DNA of 64,000 bases from assembly GCF_009184865.1 (NCBI RefSeq), contig NZ_CP045096.1, positions 7,316,001-7,380,000 on the forward strand, given 5' to 3'. Shown piece after piece: positions 1 to 8,965 of the stretch. A program made the translations under genes and the position numbers. Origin of the DNA: Streptomyces phaeolivaceus. Its GTDB lineage: Bacteria; Actinomycetota; Actinomycetes; Streptomycetales; Streptomycetaceae. Below the pieces are notes generated by a model, which did not search any database, was not told the DNA's origin, and saw only the letters and a list, made by a program, of their open reading frames with translations. Within the stretch, counting starts at the first letter, position 1, and each line of letters opens with the position of its first letter.

Positions 1-216
1 CTCGGCGACGACCTGACGGGTCGCCGACACCCCGTCCAGCCGCGGCATCTGCACATCCATCAGCACCAGGTCCGGCCGCAGCTCACGGGCGAGCGCCACC
101 GCCCGCTCCCCGTCCGCCGCCTCGCCGACCACCTCGATGTCCGGCGCGCTGCGCAGGATGAGGACCAGTCCGGCCCGTACGGCGGACTGGTCCTCGGCGA
201 CGAGCACACGGATCAT
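1..216 (-). CDS. NarL/LuxR-type response regulator, N-terminal part (runs off window)
   Basis: This is the first 72 codons of a response regulator whose 3' part lies outside the window. The receiver domain is clear: acidic residues Glu8 and Asp9 after the first beta strand, and the phospho-acceptor Asp54 in LVLMDVQMPRLDG. The start ATG overlaps the TGA of the upstream histidine kinase (ATGA), so the two are translationally coupled and the kinase is the obvious partner. A C-terminal LuxR-type helix-turn-helix is expected from the kinase class but cannot be seen here. Confidence 0.9.
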   Translation of the reverse strand, partial: MIRVLVAEDQSAVRAGLVLILRSAPDIEVVGEAADGERAVALARELRPDLVLMDVQMPRLDGVSATRQVVAE

Positions 217-1415
217 GCGGGTTCTCCTTCGGTGACGGGGAGGGTGGCGCGGACCCTCCAGATCTTGCCGTGCGCCGAGCCCTCGGGGCCCGTGCTCTCG
301 GGGCCCGCCTCGAAGGTGCCGCCGAGCAGGGCGACCCGCTCCCGCATCCCGACCAGCCCGGCGCCGGAACCGGGTGCGCTCGGGCGGTCGCGATCGCCGT
401 ACGGGCTGGTCACGGCGATGCCCAGCCGGCCGTCCGTCTGCCGGAGCGCGACGGTGACCCGGCCGGGGCAGGCGTGCTTGAGGGCGTTCGTCAGCGACTC
501 CTGGACGATGCGGTAGGCCGCCAGTTCGACGGGGGCCGGGAGGGTGTCGCCGTGGTCGGCGTCGAGGGTGACGTCGAGGCCGTTGGTGCGGGCCCCGTCC
601 ACGAGCGCGCCGAGCCCGTCGAGGGTGGGCGCGGCGGACGGCTCGGTGTCGTCGCTCGAATCGCGCAGGATGCCGATCAGCCGGCGCATCTCGGCGAGCC
701 CCTCGACGCTGTTCTCCCGGATGACCCCGAGGGCCTCCTTGGAGGTGTCCGGGTCGTCGAGGGAGAGCGCGGCCGTGGAGTGGATCGCGATCGCCGAGAG
801 ATGGTTGGCGACCATGTCGTGCAACTCCCTTGCCATGCGCGCCCGTTCGGAGACGATGGCCTGGGCGCGGTCCATCTCCGCGAGCAGGGCGGTCTGTTCG
901 GCGCGCAGCCGGGCGGCCTCGGCGGCGTCACGGTGGTTGCGGACGATCCAGCCGGTGGCGGCGGGCGTGAAGCCGACCAGTCCGACGACCACACCGACGA
1001 GCAGGGCCTCCGGCCGCTGCCACACCGCGAGCGGCACGATCGTGCCGGCCACCGTCATCAGCCCGGCGATCCAGGGCACCCGGCGCGCCGTGGCGGGCGA
1101 GCCGTACAGCACGGCCGCGTACACCAGGTCGGTGAACATCAGCACCGTGAGCAGGCTGCCCTGGGTGATGGTGTCCATGGTCAGCGCGGCCCAGCCGACC
1201 AGCAGGGCCGTGCGCGGCATCGTGCGGCGCAGGGTCTCGCAGCCGGCGGTCACGACGAGCGGGAGCAGGATCCACCACTCGCCGTCCAGCAGCACGAGCG
1301 CGTCGTCGGCGGGGCGGGTCGCGAGGCCGAGGCCCCACAGCAGCAGACCCCCGAGCAGTCCGGCGAGGGCGGCGTACAGGTCGAAGCGGTGGGGGCGGGG
1401 GAGTCGTACGGCCAT
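213..1415 (-). CDS. NarL-family sensor histidine kinase
   Basis: Membrane sensor kinase of the HisKA_3 class. The first ~140 residues form several hydrophobic segments with no large extracellular domain. A short coiled coil leads to the dimerisation motif ERARMARELHDMVANHLS with phospho-His near residue 199. The HATPase_c domain follows: N box RIVQESLTNALKHA, then GAGLVGMRERVALLGG near the end. The start is uncertain: ATG at 1415 (MAVRLPRPHRFDLY) or ATG at 1424 (MEGMAV); upstream codons lack a ribosome site. It overlaps the response regulator start, giving a kinase-regulator operon. The stimulus is unknown. Confidence 0.88.
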   Translation of the reverse strand: MAVRLPRPHRFDLYAALAGLLGGLLLWGLGLATRPADDALVLLDGEWWILLPLVVTAGCETLRRTMPRTALLVGWAALTMDTITQGSLLTVLMFTDLVYAAVLYGSPATARRVPWIAGLMTVAGTIVPLAVWQRPEALLVGVVVGLVGFTPAATGWIVRNHRDAAEAARLRAEQTALLAEMDRAQAIVSERARMARELHDMVANHLSAIAIHSTAALSLDDPDTSKEALGVIRENSVEGLAEMRRLIGILRDSSDDTEPSAAPTLDGLGALVDGARTNGLDVTLDADHGDTLPAPVELAAYRIVQESLTNALKHACPGRVTVALRQTDGRLGIAVTSPYGDRDRPSAPGSGAGLVGMRERVALLGGTFEAGPESTGPEGSAHGKIWRVRATLPVTEGEPA

Positions 1416-1568
1416 GCCCTCCATCCAACACGGCACGGGACCCCGCCGCCTGGTGCCCGGGAACGGTCCTGGACTGCATCTTTCGATGTACGGGGAGTTC
1501 GTCACCGCCGACGACGAATGCCGTGGACTTCGCCGGGAGCCTGGAAGGGTGACCGAGAGGAGCGCATC

Positions 1569-2141
1569 GTGATCGTCGCGTTGATCATCGCCTGTGAGGT
1601 CGGCTTCTGGGTGCTGCTGGCGCTGGCCCTGGCCGTCCGCTACCTACTGAACAAGCGCCGGGCCAGTGTCGTCCTGCTGCTCTGCGAGCCGGTGCTCGAA
1701 CTGGTGCTGTTCGTCGTGACCGCGATCGACCTGAAGAACGGCGCCGAGCCCAGCTGGGAGCACGGGGTGGCGGCGCTCTACATCGGCTTCACCGTGGGGT
1801 ACGGCCACTACCTGATCCGTTGGCTGGACGGCCACGCGGCCCATCGCCTGGCCGGCGGACCCAAGCCGCAGGGACCGCCGAAGTACGGCCTGGCCCGCGC
1901 CCGGTACGAGGGCAGGCTCTGGACCCGGACCGTGGTGGCGGCCGGGGTGGCGCTGGCGCTGCTCCAGCTGGCCGTCTGGTACGTCGGTGCCGACGGGAAC
2001 GTCGATTCGCTGCGCTCGTTCCAGTGGATCGCGCTCCGGATCGTGGGCATCCACGGCCTGATCGCCCTCACGTACACGATCTGGCCGAAGAAGGCGCCGG
2101 AGCCGGAGAAGGCCCCGGCACCCGAGAAGGTGTCCCGCTGA
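1569..2141 (+). CDS. Four-helix integral membrane protein of unknown function
   Basis: A 190-residue protein starting at GTG with a good GAGAGGAG ribosome site 6 nt upstream. Four hydrophobic segments are visible, approximately residues 2-22, 35-50, 60-80 and 115-135, with a further one near 155-170. A basic, Gly/Pro-rich cytoplasmic loop lies between. The tail is charged and repetitive (KKAPEPEKAPAPEKVSR). It is divergent from the two-component genes and convergent with the adenosyltransferase. I recognise no catalytic motif. It resembles small actinobacterial membrane proteins annotated only as hypothetical. Confidence 0.75.
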   Translation: MIVALIIACEVGFWVLLALALAVRYLLNKRRASVVLLLCEPVLELVLFVVTAIDLKNGAEPSWEHGVAALYIGFTVGYGHYLIRWLDGHAAHRLAGGPKPQGPPKYGLARARYEGRLWTRTVVAAGVALALLQLAVWYVGADGNVDSLRSFQWIALRIVGIHGLIALTYTIWPKKAPEPEKAPAPEKVSR

Positions 2142-2164
2142 CCGGGTGCCGGTCGGGAAGGGCG

Positions 2165-2737
2165 TCAGCGCTCCCCGCCCGGCACCCACAACACATCCCC
2201 GACCTCCTTGTTCGCCGTCCTCGCGAGGATGAACAGGAGGTCGGAGAGGCGGTTGAGGTAGGTCGCGGTGAGCGGGTTCATGGTGTCGCCGTGGACCTCA
2301 AGCGCCGCCCAGGTCGAGCGCTCGGCCCGCCGTACGACCGTGCAGGCCTGGTGCAGCAGGGTCGCGCCGGGGGTGCCGCCGGGCAGGATGAAGGAGCGGA
2401 GCTTCTCCAGCCGCTCGTTGAAGCGGTCGCAGTCCGCCTCCAGCTTGTCGATGTAGAACTGCTCGACGCGCAGGGGCGGGAACTCGGGCTTCTCGACGAC
2501 GGGCGTGGACAGATCGGCCCCGACGTCGAACAGGTCGTTCTGCACCCGGACGAGCACCTTGACGACCTCCTCCTCCAGCCCGCCCAGCGCGATCGCGGTC
2601 CCGAGCGCCGCGTTGGCCTCGTTGGCGTCCGCGTACGCCGAGATCCGCGGATCGGTCTTGGACACCCGGCTCATGTCCCCGAGGTTGGTGGTGCCCTTGT
2701 CGCCGGTCCTGGTGTAGATGCGCGTCAGATTGACCAT
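2165..2737 (-). CDS. Cob(I)alamin adenosyltransferase, PduO type
   Basis: A 190-residue protein with the PduO-type ATP:corrinoid adenosyltransferase signature: N-terminal TRIYTRTGDKGTTNLGD (ATP-binding loop), then DANEANAALGTA, and the C-terminal helix with RRAERS and NRLSDLLFILAR. Such enzymes transfer the adenosyl group of ATP to cob(I)alamin to make coenzyme B12. That cofactor is needed by the B12 mutase subunit IcmA at 36.4 kb, and the chaperone MeaB lies at 21.8 kb. The start ATG at 2737 gives the family length; no strong ribosome site precedes it. Confidence 0.95.
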   Translation of the reverse strand: MVNLTRIYTRTGDKGTTNLGDMSRVSKTDPRISAYADANEANAALGTAIALGGLEEEVVKVLVRVQNDLFDVGADLSTPVVEKPEFPPLRVEQFYIDKLEADCDRFNERLEKLRSFILPGGTPGATLLHQACTVVRRAERSTWAALEVHGDTMNPLTATYLNRLSDLLFILARTANKEVGDVLWVPGGER

Positions 2738-3085
2738 GCGACCAGCGTAGTTACGCCCCGGCCGGCCCGGCGCCAGGGACATCGGCAGCATCAGGCCCGA
2801 CAGGAGCATCGCCGGACTCTTCCGCTGGGCGCAATCCGGACGAAGTGTCACGAGAGGTGCTTCTTCTCCTGGACGACATGGAGGGCCTGTTGAGCGAGAG
2901 GGTCCTCAACTACGCCGTACGCCCCTGCGAGTGAGTGGCGGGTGAGTGCCGGGTGCGTGGCGCCGGTGTGATGTCCGTCAGTTGAGACGTGACTCGCGTT
3001 ACTAAGCGGTCACACGGCCCCTCACGAGCGCTAGTGTCCGCCGGAGAGGCTAGACATCGACAGCGCGTACCAGGGGAGTCGCACA
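2738..3085. promoter_or_regulatory. 348-bp intergenic region with a candidate operator at 2991-3015
   Basis: No gene is seen here. About 75-95 bases before the dehydrogenase start lies GTGACTCGCGTTAC followed by TAAGCGGTCAC; the ends GTGAC (2991-2995) and GTCAC (3011-3015) are complementary. The segment GTTACTAAGCGGTCAC at 3000-3015 matches 12 of 16 positions of the palindrome GTTACTAGCCAGTAAC at 40150. That suggests binding by the same or a related TetR-type regulator. This is inference from sequence similarity only. Confidence 0.4.
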
Positions 3086-3934
3086 GTGGCACGGAAGCTC
3101 GCCGTCATCGGAGCCGGGCTCATGGGGTCCGGTATCGCTCAGGTGTCCGCGCAGGCGGGCTGGGACGTCGTCCTGCGCGATGTCACCGACGAGGCGTTGA
3201 ACCGTGGCATCGGCGGCATCACCGCGTCGTACGACAAGTTCGTGGGCAAGGGGAAGTTGGCGGCCGAGGACGCCGAGGCGGCGCTGGGGCGGATCACCGC
3301 CACCACCGACCTCGACGCGGCGGCCGACGCGGACATCGTCGTCGAGGCGGTGTTCGAGAAGCTCGAGGTGAAGCACGAGATCTTCCGGGCCCTCGACAAG
3401 GTCGTCCGAGAGGACACCGTGCTCGCCTCGAACACCTCCGCCATCCCGATCACCAAGATCGCGTCGGCCACCGAGCGGCCCGAACGCGTCGTCGGCGTCC
3501 ACTTCTTCTCACCCGTGCCGATGATGCGGCTGTGCGAACTGGTCCGCGGCTACAAGACGAGCGATCAGACCCTCGCCACCGCGCGGGAGTTCGCCGAGTC
3601 GGTCGGCAAGACCTGCATCGTCGTCAACCGCGATGTCGCCGGCTTCGTGACGACCCGTCTCATCTCCGCCCTCGTCGTCGAGGCGGCGAAGCTGTACGAG
3701 TCGGGCGTCGCCACCGCCGAGGACATCGACCTCGCCTGCAAGCTGGGCTTCGGCCACGCGATGGGACCGCTGGCCACGGCCGATCTGACGGGCGTCGACA
3801 TCCTGCTGCACGCCACGAGCAACATCTACACCGAGTCCCAGGACGAGAAGTTCGCCCCTCCGGAGCTGATGCGCCGGATGGTGGACGCCGGTGACATCGG
3901 ACGCAAGAGCGGGCAGGGCTTCTACACCTACTGA
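3086..3934 (+). CDS. 3-hydroxybutyryl-CoA dehydrogenase
   Basis: A 282-residue NAD-dependent 3-hydroxyacyl-CoA dehydrogenase, the normal length for the single-function short-chain family. Residues 1-30 contain the Rossmann motif LAVIGAGLMGSGIAQ; SNTSAIPIT and the catalytic His in GVHFFSPVPMM follow; the C-terminal domain has DIDLACKLGFGHAMGPLATADLTGVD. It oxidises 3-hydroxybutyryl-CoA to acetoacetyl-CoA, or the reverse in assimilatory pathways. The start is GTG, with AGGGGAG 8-9 nt upstream. The thiolase at 20.6 kb could act in the next step. Confidence 0.95.
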   Translation: MARKLAVIGAGLMGSGIAQVSAQAGWDVVLRDVTDEALNRGIGGITASYDKFVGKGKLAAEDAEAALGRITATTDLDAAADADIVVEAVFEKLEVKHEIFRALDKVVREDTVLASNTSAIPITKIASATERPERVVGVHFFSPVPMMRLCELVRGYKTSDQTLATAREFAESVGKTCIVVNRDVAGFVTTRLISALVVEAAKLYESGVATAEDIDLACKLGFGHAMGPLATADLTGVDILLHATSNIYTESQDEKFAPPELMRRMVDAGDIGRKSGQGFYTY

Positions 3935-4133
3935 CGCGGACCCGGCGAACGCCGGCGCACGCTTCACGGGCGGCCCTTCCCACGCATGTGAACGCATGAG
4001 CCTCTCCGGCCTCACCCCTTGAGGTGAATTCGGTATCGGTTCGCTCACAGACGGCAACCTGACGGTGTGAAACACAGTCAGAGGTTGCATCACCCACATC
4101 ACGGAGTACGAGACGCACTCACGGGGAGCGCTT

Positions 4134-4457
4134 ATGTACATCAGGGGCGACCACGCCGAGCTGGTCGTCGGGGGCCGCCTCGACGTACGCAGCGCGGCGG
4201 ACGCCCGTACGGTCCTGCACTCGGCCGTCGACGACGGAGCCGGCGACCTGGTGCTCGACCTGTCAGAGCTGGACTCCTGGGACGCCACCGGACTCGGGGT
4301 GATCATGGGAGCCCACCGGCGGGCGGGACGGTGCGGACGGCGGCTGGTGCTGCGCGAGGTGCCACCGCAGATGCAGCGGCTGCTCGTGGCCACCCGGCTG
4401 CACCGGATCCTGGCGATCGAGGGCGGAATCGGTCTGGAGTCGTTGCCCAGAGTGTGA
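4134..4457 (+). CDS. STAS-domain anti-sigma factor antagonist-like protein without the usual phospho-serine
   Basis: A 107-residue single STAS domain related to SpoIIAA/RsbV/BldG. In that family the segment after the third strand reads D-S-[ST]-G-L-G and the first Ser is phosphorylated by an anti-sigma kinase. Here it reads LDSWDATGLGVIMG (codon GCC), so the acceptor position is Ala; the neighbouring Thr remains. The protein may therefore stay in the active, partner-binding state or be modified on Thr. No anti-sigma kinase or sigma gene is adjacent. A hairpin with arms CCTCA/TGAGG sits at 4010-4024 upstream. Confidence 0.85.
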   Translation: MYIRGDHAELVVGGRLDVRSAADARTVLHSAVDDGAGDLVLDLSELDSWDATGLGVIMGAHRRAGRCGRRLVLREVPPQMQRLLVATRLHRILAIEGGIGLESLPRV

Positions 4458-4765
4458 ACGCGTGTACGGGCCCGTACGTATGGCTCGGTGTGTGCGGGAC
4501 ACTCGGTCGCCATGCCGCCTCCGGTCGTCAGGGAGCCATGGGGACCATGGGGGCGAAACGCACCACACGGCCAATCCTCACGAGACTGTGACGTCTCGGA
4601 CGGCGCGGGACCCCGGACTGTCGGAGATACTGTGCGAAGGTTTAGGGTTCGGCTGCCCGCTGCCAGCTACCCTCACGCGGGTTCCGGACCAGAAGCGACA
4701 GCGCGGTGTGCGACACGGCCGGGAGGGGCTCCAGCACACGAGACGCTTTTGGGGGGCTAGAACCG
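4458..4765. other. 308-bp intergenic region before the P-loop membrane protein
   Basis: No convincing gene. It contains a perfect 6-bp inverted repeat CGAGAC/GTCTCG at 4581-4598 with a 6-nt spacer, which may be an operator or weak hairpin, and a GC-rich leader. The downstream gene is preceded by GGGGGGCTAG, a weak ribosome site. Confidence 0.4.
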
Positions 4766-7369
4766 ATGGACCCGAACACCCGGGGACCCGAAGAGTACGG
4801 CCATGACGACGGTCAGGCGCCGAGCAAGCGCGCGTCACGCGACGCCCTGACGCAGGACTTCGACCGGCACGCCCCGGCACTCGCCCGCACCGTCCAGCTC
4901 GTCTCGGGCGACTTCCTGCTCACGGTCAACCCCGTCGACGGCAGCGAGATCGAGAACTGCCCACCGGGCGAACTGCCTGGTCAGCCCGTGAAGCATCTGC
5001 CCTCCGAGCGTGCCGCGATCGACCGCGCCGCCCGGCCGCCGGTGCCCCCGGGCCCCTCGCTGCCCCGACCGCCCCTGCTCCGGCGCGGCGACGAGAGAGA
5101 GCGGCTCGTACGCCTCCTCGCGCGCGGCCGGTCCGTCCGCCTCGGCGGAGCCGCCGGTTCCGGTCGTACCAGCCTCCTCGACGCGGTCGCCGAGGACTGC
5201 GCGGACCTCGCGCCCGACGGTGTCGTCCGGCTGAGCGGTTTCCGGCGCACGGTCGACGACCTGCTGTACGAACTGTTCGCAGCCGTGTACAGCACACCCC
5301 TGTTCCGGCCCGGCCGGCAGCAGCTGCTCGACATCGTGCGGGACATCGGCGCCGTCGTCGTCCTGGACGACCTGGAGTTCGGCGGCATCGCGCTCGACGA
5401 GCTGCTGGACGCCACCCCCGAGTGCGCCTTCCTCATCGGCGCCACCCCCGACGTCCCGCTGCCGTCCGCCGACGCGCCCCTCGAAGAGATAGTGCTCGGC
5501 GGTTTCGACCGGGCCGGCAGCGAACAGCTCCTGGAGCGCGCCGTCGGCCGGGTGCTCACCGAGGACGAGTCGAACTGGGCCGGTGACCTCTGGTTCGAGT
5601 CCGAGGGCCTGCCGCTGCGCTTCGCCCAGGCCGGGGCCCTGCTCAGGCAGCGCGACCGGCAGCGGGCCGGCGCGGACGCCGTGGACGAGTTCGGTGTCTT
5701 CCAGGAGGCGCCGCCCGTCGACGCGCCGTTCGACGCGCCCGTCGACGCCGTCCCGGACGAGAACGACATACCCCTGCCCTCGCTCGCCGAGGGGGCCGCG
5801 CCCGCCGCCCTGCTCGCCTCCCGGCTGAGCTCCTCGGCCCGCGAGACCCTCAGGTTCGCCGTCGCGCTCGGCGGGGAGGTCCCGCACCAGGCGCATCTGC
5901 CCGCGCTCGTCGGCGACACCCACGCCGACGCGGCCCTCGGTGAACTGGTCGGCTGCGCCCTGGTGACACCCGTCGGCGCCCGCTACCGGCTCGCCGCCGG
6001 GGTGCTGACCCAGCTGGAGGCCGCCGGGTACGCCGACGACGCCCGGACACGCGCCCACACGGCCGCCCAGCACTACGCCTGGTGGGCCGGGCACCCCTCG
6101 GTCACCGCCGAGCGGGTCTCGGCCGAGGCGGACGCCGTCCTGGCCGCCCTGACCGCGCTGGTGCCCACGACGGCACCGGTCGGCGAGGACGAGGAGAGCG
6201 CCGCCGTGGTGCTGGCCCGGCAGGCGGCGCCCGCGTTCGCGGCGGGGCTGCGCTGGAGCGCCTGGGAGCGGGCGTTGCGGGCCGGCTCGGAGGCGGCCGG
6301 TCTCGCCGCCGAGACCGGTGAACAGGCCTACTTCCACCATGAGCTGGGCGTCCTCGCGCTCTGCTCCGGGCAGCTGGAGCGGGCGCGGGCCGAGCTGGAG
6401 GCCTCCATCGGGCTGCGCAACGTCCTCGCCGACAAGCGCGGCACCGTCGCCGGCCGCCGGGCCCTCGCCCTGGTCGCCGACCGCTCCGGGGCGACACCGC
6501 CCGGCGGGCGTACGGCGGCGGGGGAGGAGGTCCCGGACGCCCGGCACGAGGAGTCGGCCTCCCCGCCCGGTGGTGTGCCGTCCGCGTACACACCGGCGGG
6601 CTTCGGCGCGGTCGGGTTCGGTACGACGGGCCTGGGCGCGAACGGCTCCGGGGCCGGGGGAACGGGGGCGGCCTCAGGCTTCGGCGCCGCCGAGGCGGGC
6701 ACGCCCGCGGCGAACGGTGAGACGACACTGGTCGGCCATCGGCCCGGGGCCGCGCCCGCGCGAAAGGCCGGCGGTCTCAAGGCCGTCATCGGCAGCGCCC
6801 GGCGCAATCTGGTGGCCGTGGGGGCGGGCGCGCTGCTCGCCGCCGTCTTCGGCACGGTGGTGACGCTCGGCGCGACCTCCGACGGCAACGGCGACACCCC
6901 GTCGGACAAGGTCGGCGTCAACCCGTCCGCGAGCGAGGGCGTGGACGACGGCGGCCTCGTCGCGGACCGCCCCAAGGCCGGCGACGAGGACAACACCCCG
7001 GGCGAGGTCCCCGAACCCACCGATCCGGGCCCCGACGGCACGTACGGCACGTCGGACGATCCGACACCGACGGATTCGGCGGATCCCTCGGACGATCCGA
7101 GCGGGACGGAGGGACCGACGGGCAAGCCGACACCGTCCCCGACGAAGACCTCCCCCAAGCCGACACCTTCGGAGTCCGAGTCGCCCACGCCGACTCCGAC
7201 GCCCACACCCACGCCCACTCCGACGCCGACCCCCACGCCGACTCCGACTCCGACGCCCTCGACCACCGACACCGCGAGCGTCCCCACCACCAGTCAGCCC
7301 GTCGAGACCAGCACTTCCGTGGGTGCCCCGGCGACCCCCGCCGACCCACCCGGCGGGACACCGGCCTGA
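4766..7369 (+). CDS. Large P-loop protein with one membrane helix and a Pro-Thr tail
   Basis: An 867-residue protein. Residues 1-100 hold a conserved N-terminus ([20 protein letters not shown]). A P-loop region follows with Walker A-like GAAGSGRTS near residues 127-134, where the usual Lys is Arg, and Walker B-like AVVVLDDLE near 195. A helical region to about 590 could form winged-helix or TPR-like repeats. A Gly/Ala-rich linker precedes a single transmembrane helix ([21 protein letters not shown], about 683-705), then a Thr/Pro/Ser/Asp-rich tail with a Pro-Thr repeat near 807-832 that should lie outside the membrane. This looks like a STAND-type signalling protein facing the cytoplasm with a wall-spanning tail. 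Function unknown. ATG 4766 starts the conserved part. Confidence 0.8.
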   Translation: MDPNTRGPEEYGHDDGQAPSKRASRDALTQDFDRHAPALARTVQLVSGDFLLTVNPVDGSEIENCPPGELPGQPVKHLPSERAAIDRAARPPVPPGPSLPRPPLLRRGDERERLVRLLARGRSVRLGGAAGSGRTSLLDAVAEDCADLAPDGVVRLSGFRRTVDDLLYELFAAVYSTPLFRPGRQQLLDIVRDIGAVVVLDDLEFGGIALDELLDATPECAFLIGATPDVPLPSADAPLEEIVLGGFDRAGSEQLLERAVGRVLTEDESNWAGDLWFESEGLPLRFAQAGALLRQRDRQRAGADAVDEFGVFQEAPPVDAPFDAPVDAVPDENDIPLPSLAEGAAPAALLASRLSSSARETLRFAVALGGEVPHQAHLPALVGDTHADAALGELVGCALVTPVGARYRLAAGVLTQLEAAGYADDARTRAHTAAQHYAWWAGHPSVTAERVSAEADAVLAALTALVPTTAPVGEDEESAAVVLARQAAPAFAAGLRWSAWERALRAGSEAAGLAAETGEQAYFHHELGVLALCSGQLERARAELEASIGLRNVLADKRGTVAGRRALALVADRSGATPPGGRTAAGEEVPDARHEESASPPGGVPSAYTPAGFGAVGFGTTGLGANGSGAGGTGAASGFGAAEAGTPAANGETTLVGHRPGAAPARKAGGLKAVIGSARRNLVAVGAGALLAAVFGTVVTLGATSDGNGDTPSDKVGVNPSASEGVDDGGLVADRPKAGDEDNTPGEVPEPTDPGPDGTYGTSDDPTPTDSADPSDDPSGTEGPTGKPTPSPTKTSPKPTPSESESPTPTPTPTPTPTPTPTPTPTPTPTPSTTDTASVPTTSQPVETSTSVGAPATPADPPGGTPA
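7186..7260 (+). repeat. Pro-Thr-encoding tandem repeat
   Basis: About 75 bp of near-repeating CCNACN hexamers encode roughly a dozen Pro-Thr dipeptides in the extracellular tail of the preceding protein. Such tracts are typical wall-spanning, often O-mannosylated linkers in actinobacteria. The third positions vary, so the dipeptide rather than the DNA appears to be kept. Confidence 0.85.
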
Positions 7370-7397
7370 GGTTCCTCCCAGTCCGTTCCGTGCGAAA

Positions 7398-7425
7398 GGG
7401 CCGGGTCCGTGATCGGACCCGGCCC
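7398..7425. terminator. Bidirectional terminator hairpin between the P-loop gene and nucS
   Basis: A perfect 12-bp inverted repeat, GGGCCGGGTCCG at 7398-7409 and CGGACCCGGCCC at 7414-7425, with loop TGAT. It lies between two convergent genes. Confidence 0.85.
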
Positions 7426-7441
7426 TCGTGCGTGAAGAGGC

Positions 7442-8113
7442 TCAGAACAGCCGCAGCTTGTCGTCCTCGATGCCGCGCATGGCGTCGTAGTCGAGGACGG
7501 TGCAGCCGATGCCGCGGTCGGTGGCGAGGACGCGGGCCTGGGGCTTGATCTCCTGGGCCGCGAAGACGCCGCGGACCGGCGCGAGATGCGGGTCGCGGTT
7601 CAACAGCTCCAGATAGCGCGTGAGTTGCTCGACGCCGTCGATCTCACCGCGCCGCTTGATCTCGACCGCGACGGTCGCGCCCTCGGCGTCCCGGCACAGG
7701 ATGTCGACGGGCCCGATCGCGGTCATGTACTCGCGGCGGATGAGCGTGTAGCCCTCGCCGAGGGTCTCGATGCGGTCGGCCAGCAGCTCCTGGAGGTGCG
7801 CCTCCACACCGTCCTTGATCAGACCGGGGTCGACGCCGAGTTCGTGCGAGGAGTCGTGGAGGACCTCCTCCATCGTGATGATGAGCTTCTCGCCCGCCTT
7901 GTTGATGACGGTCCAGACGCCTTTTTCGTCACCGGTGCCCTCCTTCAGCGTGCAGGGCGGCGACATCCAGTTGAGGGGCTTGTAGGCCCGGTCGTCCGCG
8001 TGGATCGAGACGCTGCCGTCCGCCTTCACCAGGATCAGACGGGGTGCCGAGGGCAGATGGGCGGTGAGCCGGCCCGCGTAGTCGACGGAGCAGCGGGCAA
8101 TGACGAGACGCAT
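7442..8113 (-). CDS. nucS: Endonuclease NucS (mismatch-specific, RecB-like)
   Basis: A 223-residue NucS/EndoMS orthologue. The N-terminal half is a beta-rich DNA-binding domain ([30 protein letters not shown]). The C-terminal half has the RecB-like nuclease core [12 protein letters not shown] followed by VAVEIKRRG, that is D...ExK, then [15 protein letters not shown]. In actinobacteria lacking MutS/MutL this protein cleaves mismatched DNA and controls mutation rate. The C-terminal LRLF resembles the beta-clamp interaction tail of the family. The start at 8113 matches the conserved N-terminus. Confidence 0.95.
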   Translation of the reverse strand: MRLVIARCSVDYAGRLTAHLPSAPRLILVKADGSVSIHADDRAYKPLNWMSPPCTLKEGTGDEKGVWTVINKAGEKLIITMEEVLHDSSHELGVDPGLIKDGVEAHLQELLADRIETLGEGYTLIRREYMTAIGPVDILCRDAEGATVAVEIKRRGEIDGVEQLTRYLELLNRDPHLAPVRGVFAAQEIKPQARVLATDRGIGCTVLDYDAMRGIEDDKLRLF

Positions 8114-8483
8114 GGTCGGCAACGCTACTCGACACCGACGGGTGTGCGCGATTCGACCACCGGAAGTGCCCCGCCCCGCCACCGGAAGTGCCCCGCGAGG
8201 AGCCCGGCCCCGCCCGGTGGCGGTCGCCCTCCGTCACGTTCCCGCGCTCCCCACATGGGCCTTCGTCGTCCCCCGGCATGTGCCGCTGTCAACTCCTGTT
8301 CGGCATTGGCTGATTGTGTGCGTCACGCGCCTTGTCGGTGCGCGCAATCTCCTGGTGCGGTCACGTTCGGTTGCTTACCGTAGAAACTGGAGGTCGCGAA
8401 GCGTGCACTCTGCGTGTTCGTCGACCCGGCCTCCGACCCTGTCCGTCAACCCCTGTTGTTGTGGGGGTGCGAGAGGAGAACCC
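8114..8483. other. 370-bp divergent intergenic region with a short tandem repeat
   Basis: The region between divergent nucS and the next gene carries two copies of CCACCGGAAGTGCCCCGC at 8157-8174 and 8179-8196 (22-bp period), close to nucS. Nearer the other gene are AT-richer segments (TTGCTTACCGTAGAAACT around 8371-8388) that may hold its promoter. I see no gene here. Confidence 0.4.
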
Positions 8484-8876
8484 ATGTCGCTCGACGTCTC
8501 ACCGGCCCTACTCGAACAGGCCGAGCGAGGCGAGGTCGACGAAGCCGCCTTCGTCGACTGCGTCCGGACCTCCCTGCCCTACGCGTGGGAGATGATCAGC
8601 TCTTTGGTGGCACAGCTGAAGGTCGACGGCGGCGAGTTCGCCGACAACCAGACGCCCCCGCCGGACGAGCAGGCACGCGGACAACTGCTGCGCGCGCTCG
8701 CCAGTGACGCGATTCGTGGCGCGCTGCAGCGGCACTTCGGTGTACGGCTGGCCTTCCAGAACTGCCACCGGGTGGCGGTGTTCCCGTTGGACCCGTCCGT
8801 GGACGACAGGCTGGCCCGCTTCACCTCGATCCGCGGCCAACTCCTCAACCAGTCCCCGGAACTCCGGGACTGCTGA
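8484..8876 (+). CDS. Conserved actinobacterial protein of unknown function (SCO5389-like)
   Basis: A 130-residue soluble acidic protein starting at ATG with GAGAGGAG 5 nt upstream. It has no signal peptide, membrane segment or catalytic motif that I can name. Features seen are an N-terminal acidic helix (LLEQAERGEVDEAAFVDCVR), a central LPYAWEMISSLVAQL and a C-terminal HFGVRLAFQNCHRVAVFPL. I recognise it as the short SCO5389-type family widespread in streptomycetes; its role is not known to me. It lies alone between nucS and the flavin oxidoreductase. Confidence 0.75.
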   Translation: MSLDVSPALLEQAERGEVDEAAFVDCVRTSLPYAWEMISSLVAQLKVDGGEFADNQTPPPDEQARGQLLRALASDAIRGALQRHFGVRLAFQNCHRVAVFPLDPSVDDRLARFTSIRGQLLNQSPELRDC

Positions 8877-8965
8877 GGTCGTGACGCAGCACGGCTTGCC
8901 GCTCCAACCGCGGGAGGTGCATCAGTAAGCGGGGCGGCAAGCTCCCCGGCATGAAACGGCGTGGC

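Noticed and set aside
270..1568. Long plus-strand open frame antisense to the NarL-type kinase gene
   Set aside because: It is a GC-skew shadow; only the part from GTG 1569 has a ribosome site and membrane-protein features.
8157..8196. Operator made of the two 18-bp direct copies upstream of nucS
   Set aside because: The copies have no dyad symmetry, and their 22-bp period with GC-rich content looks like simple duplication.
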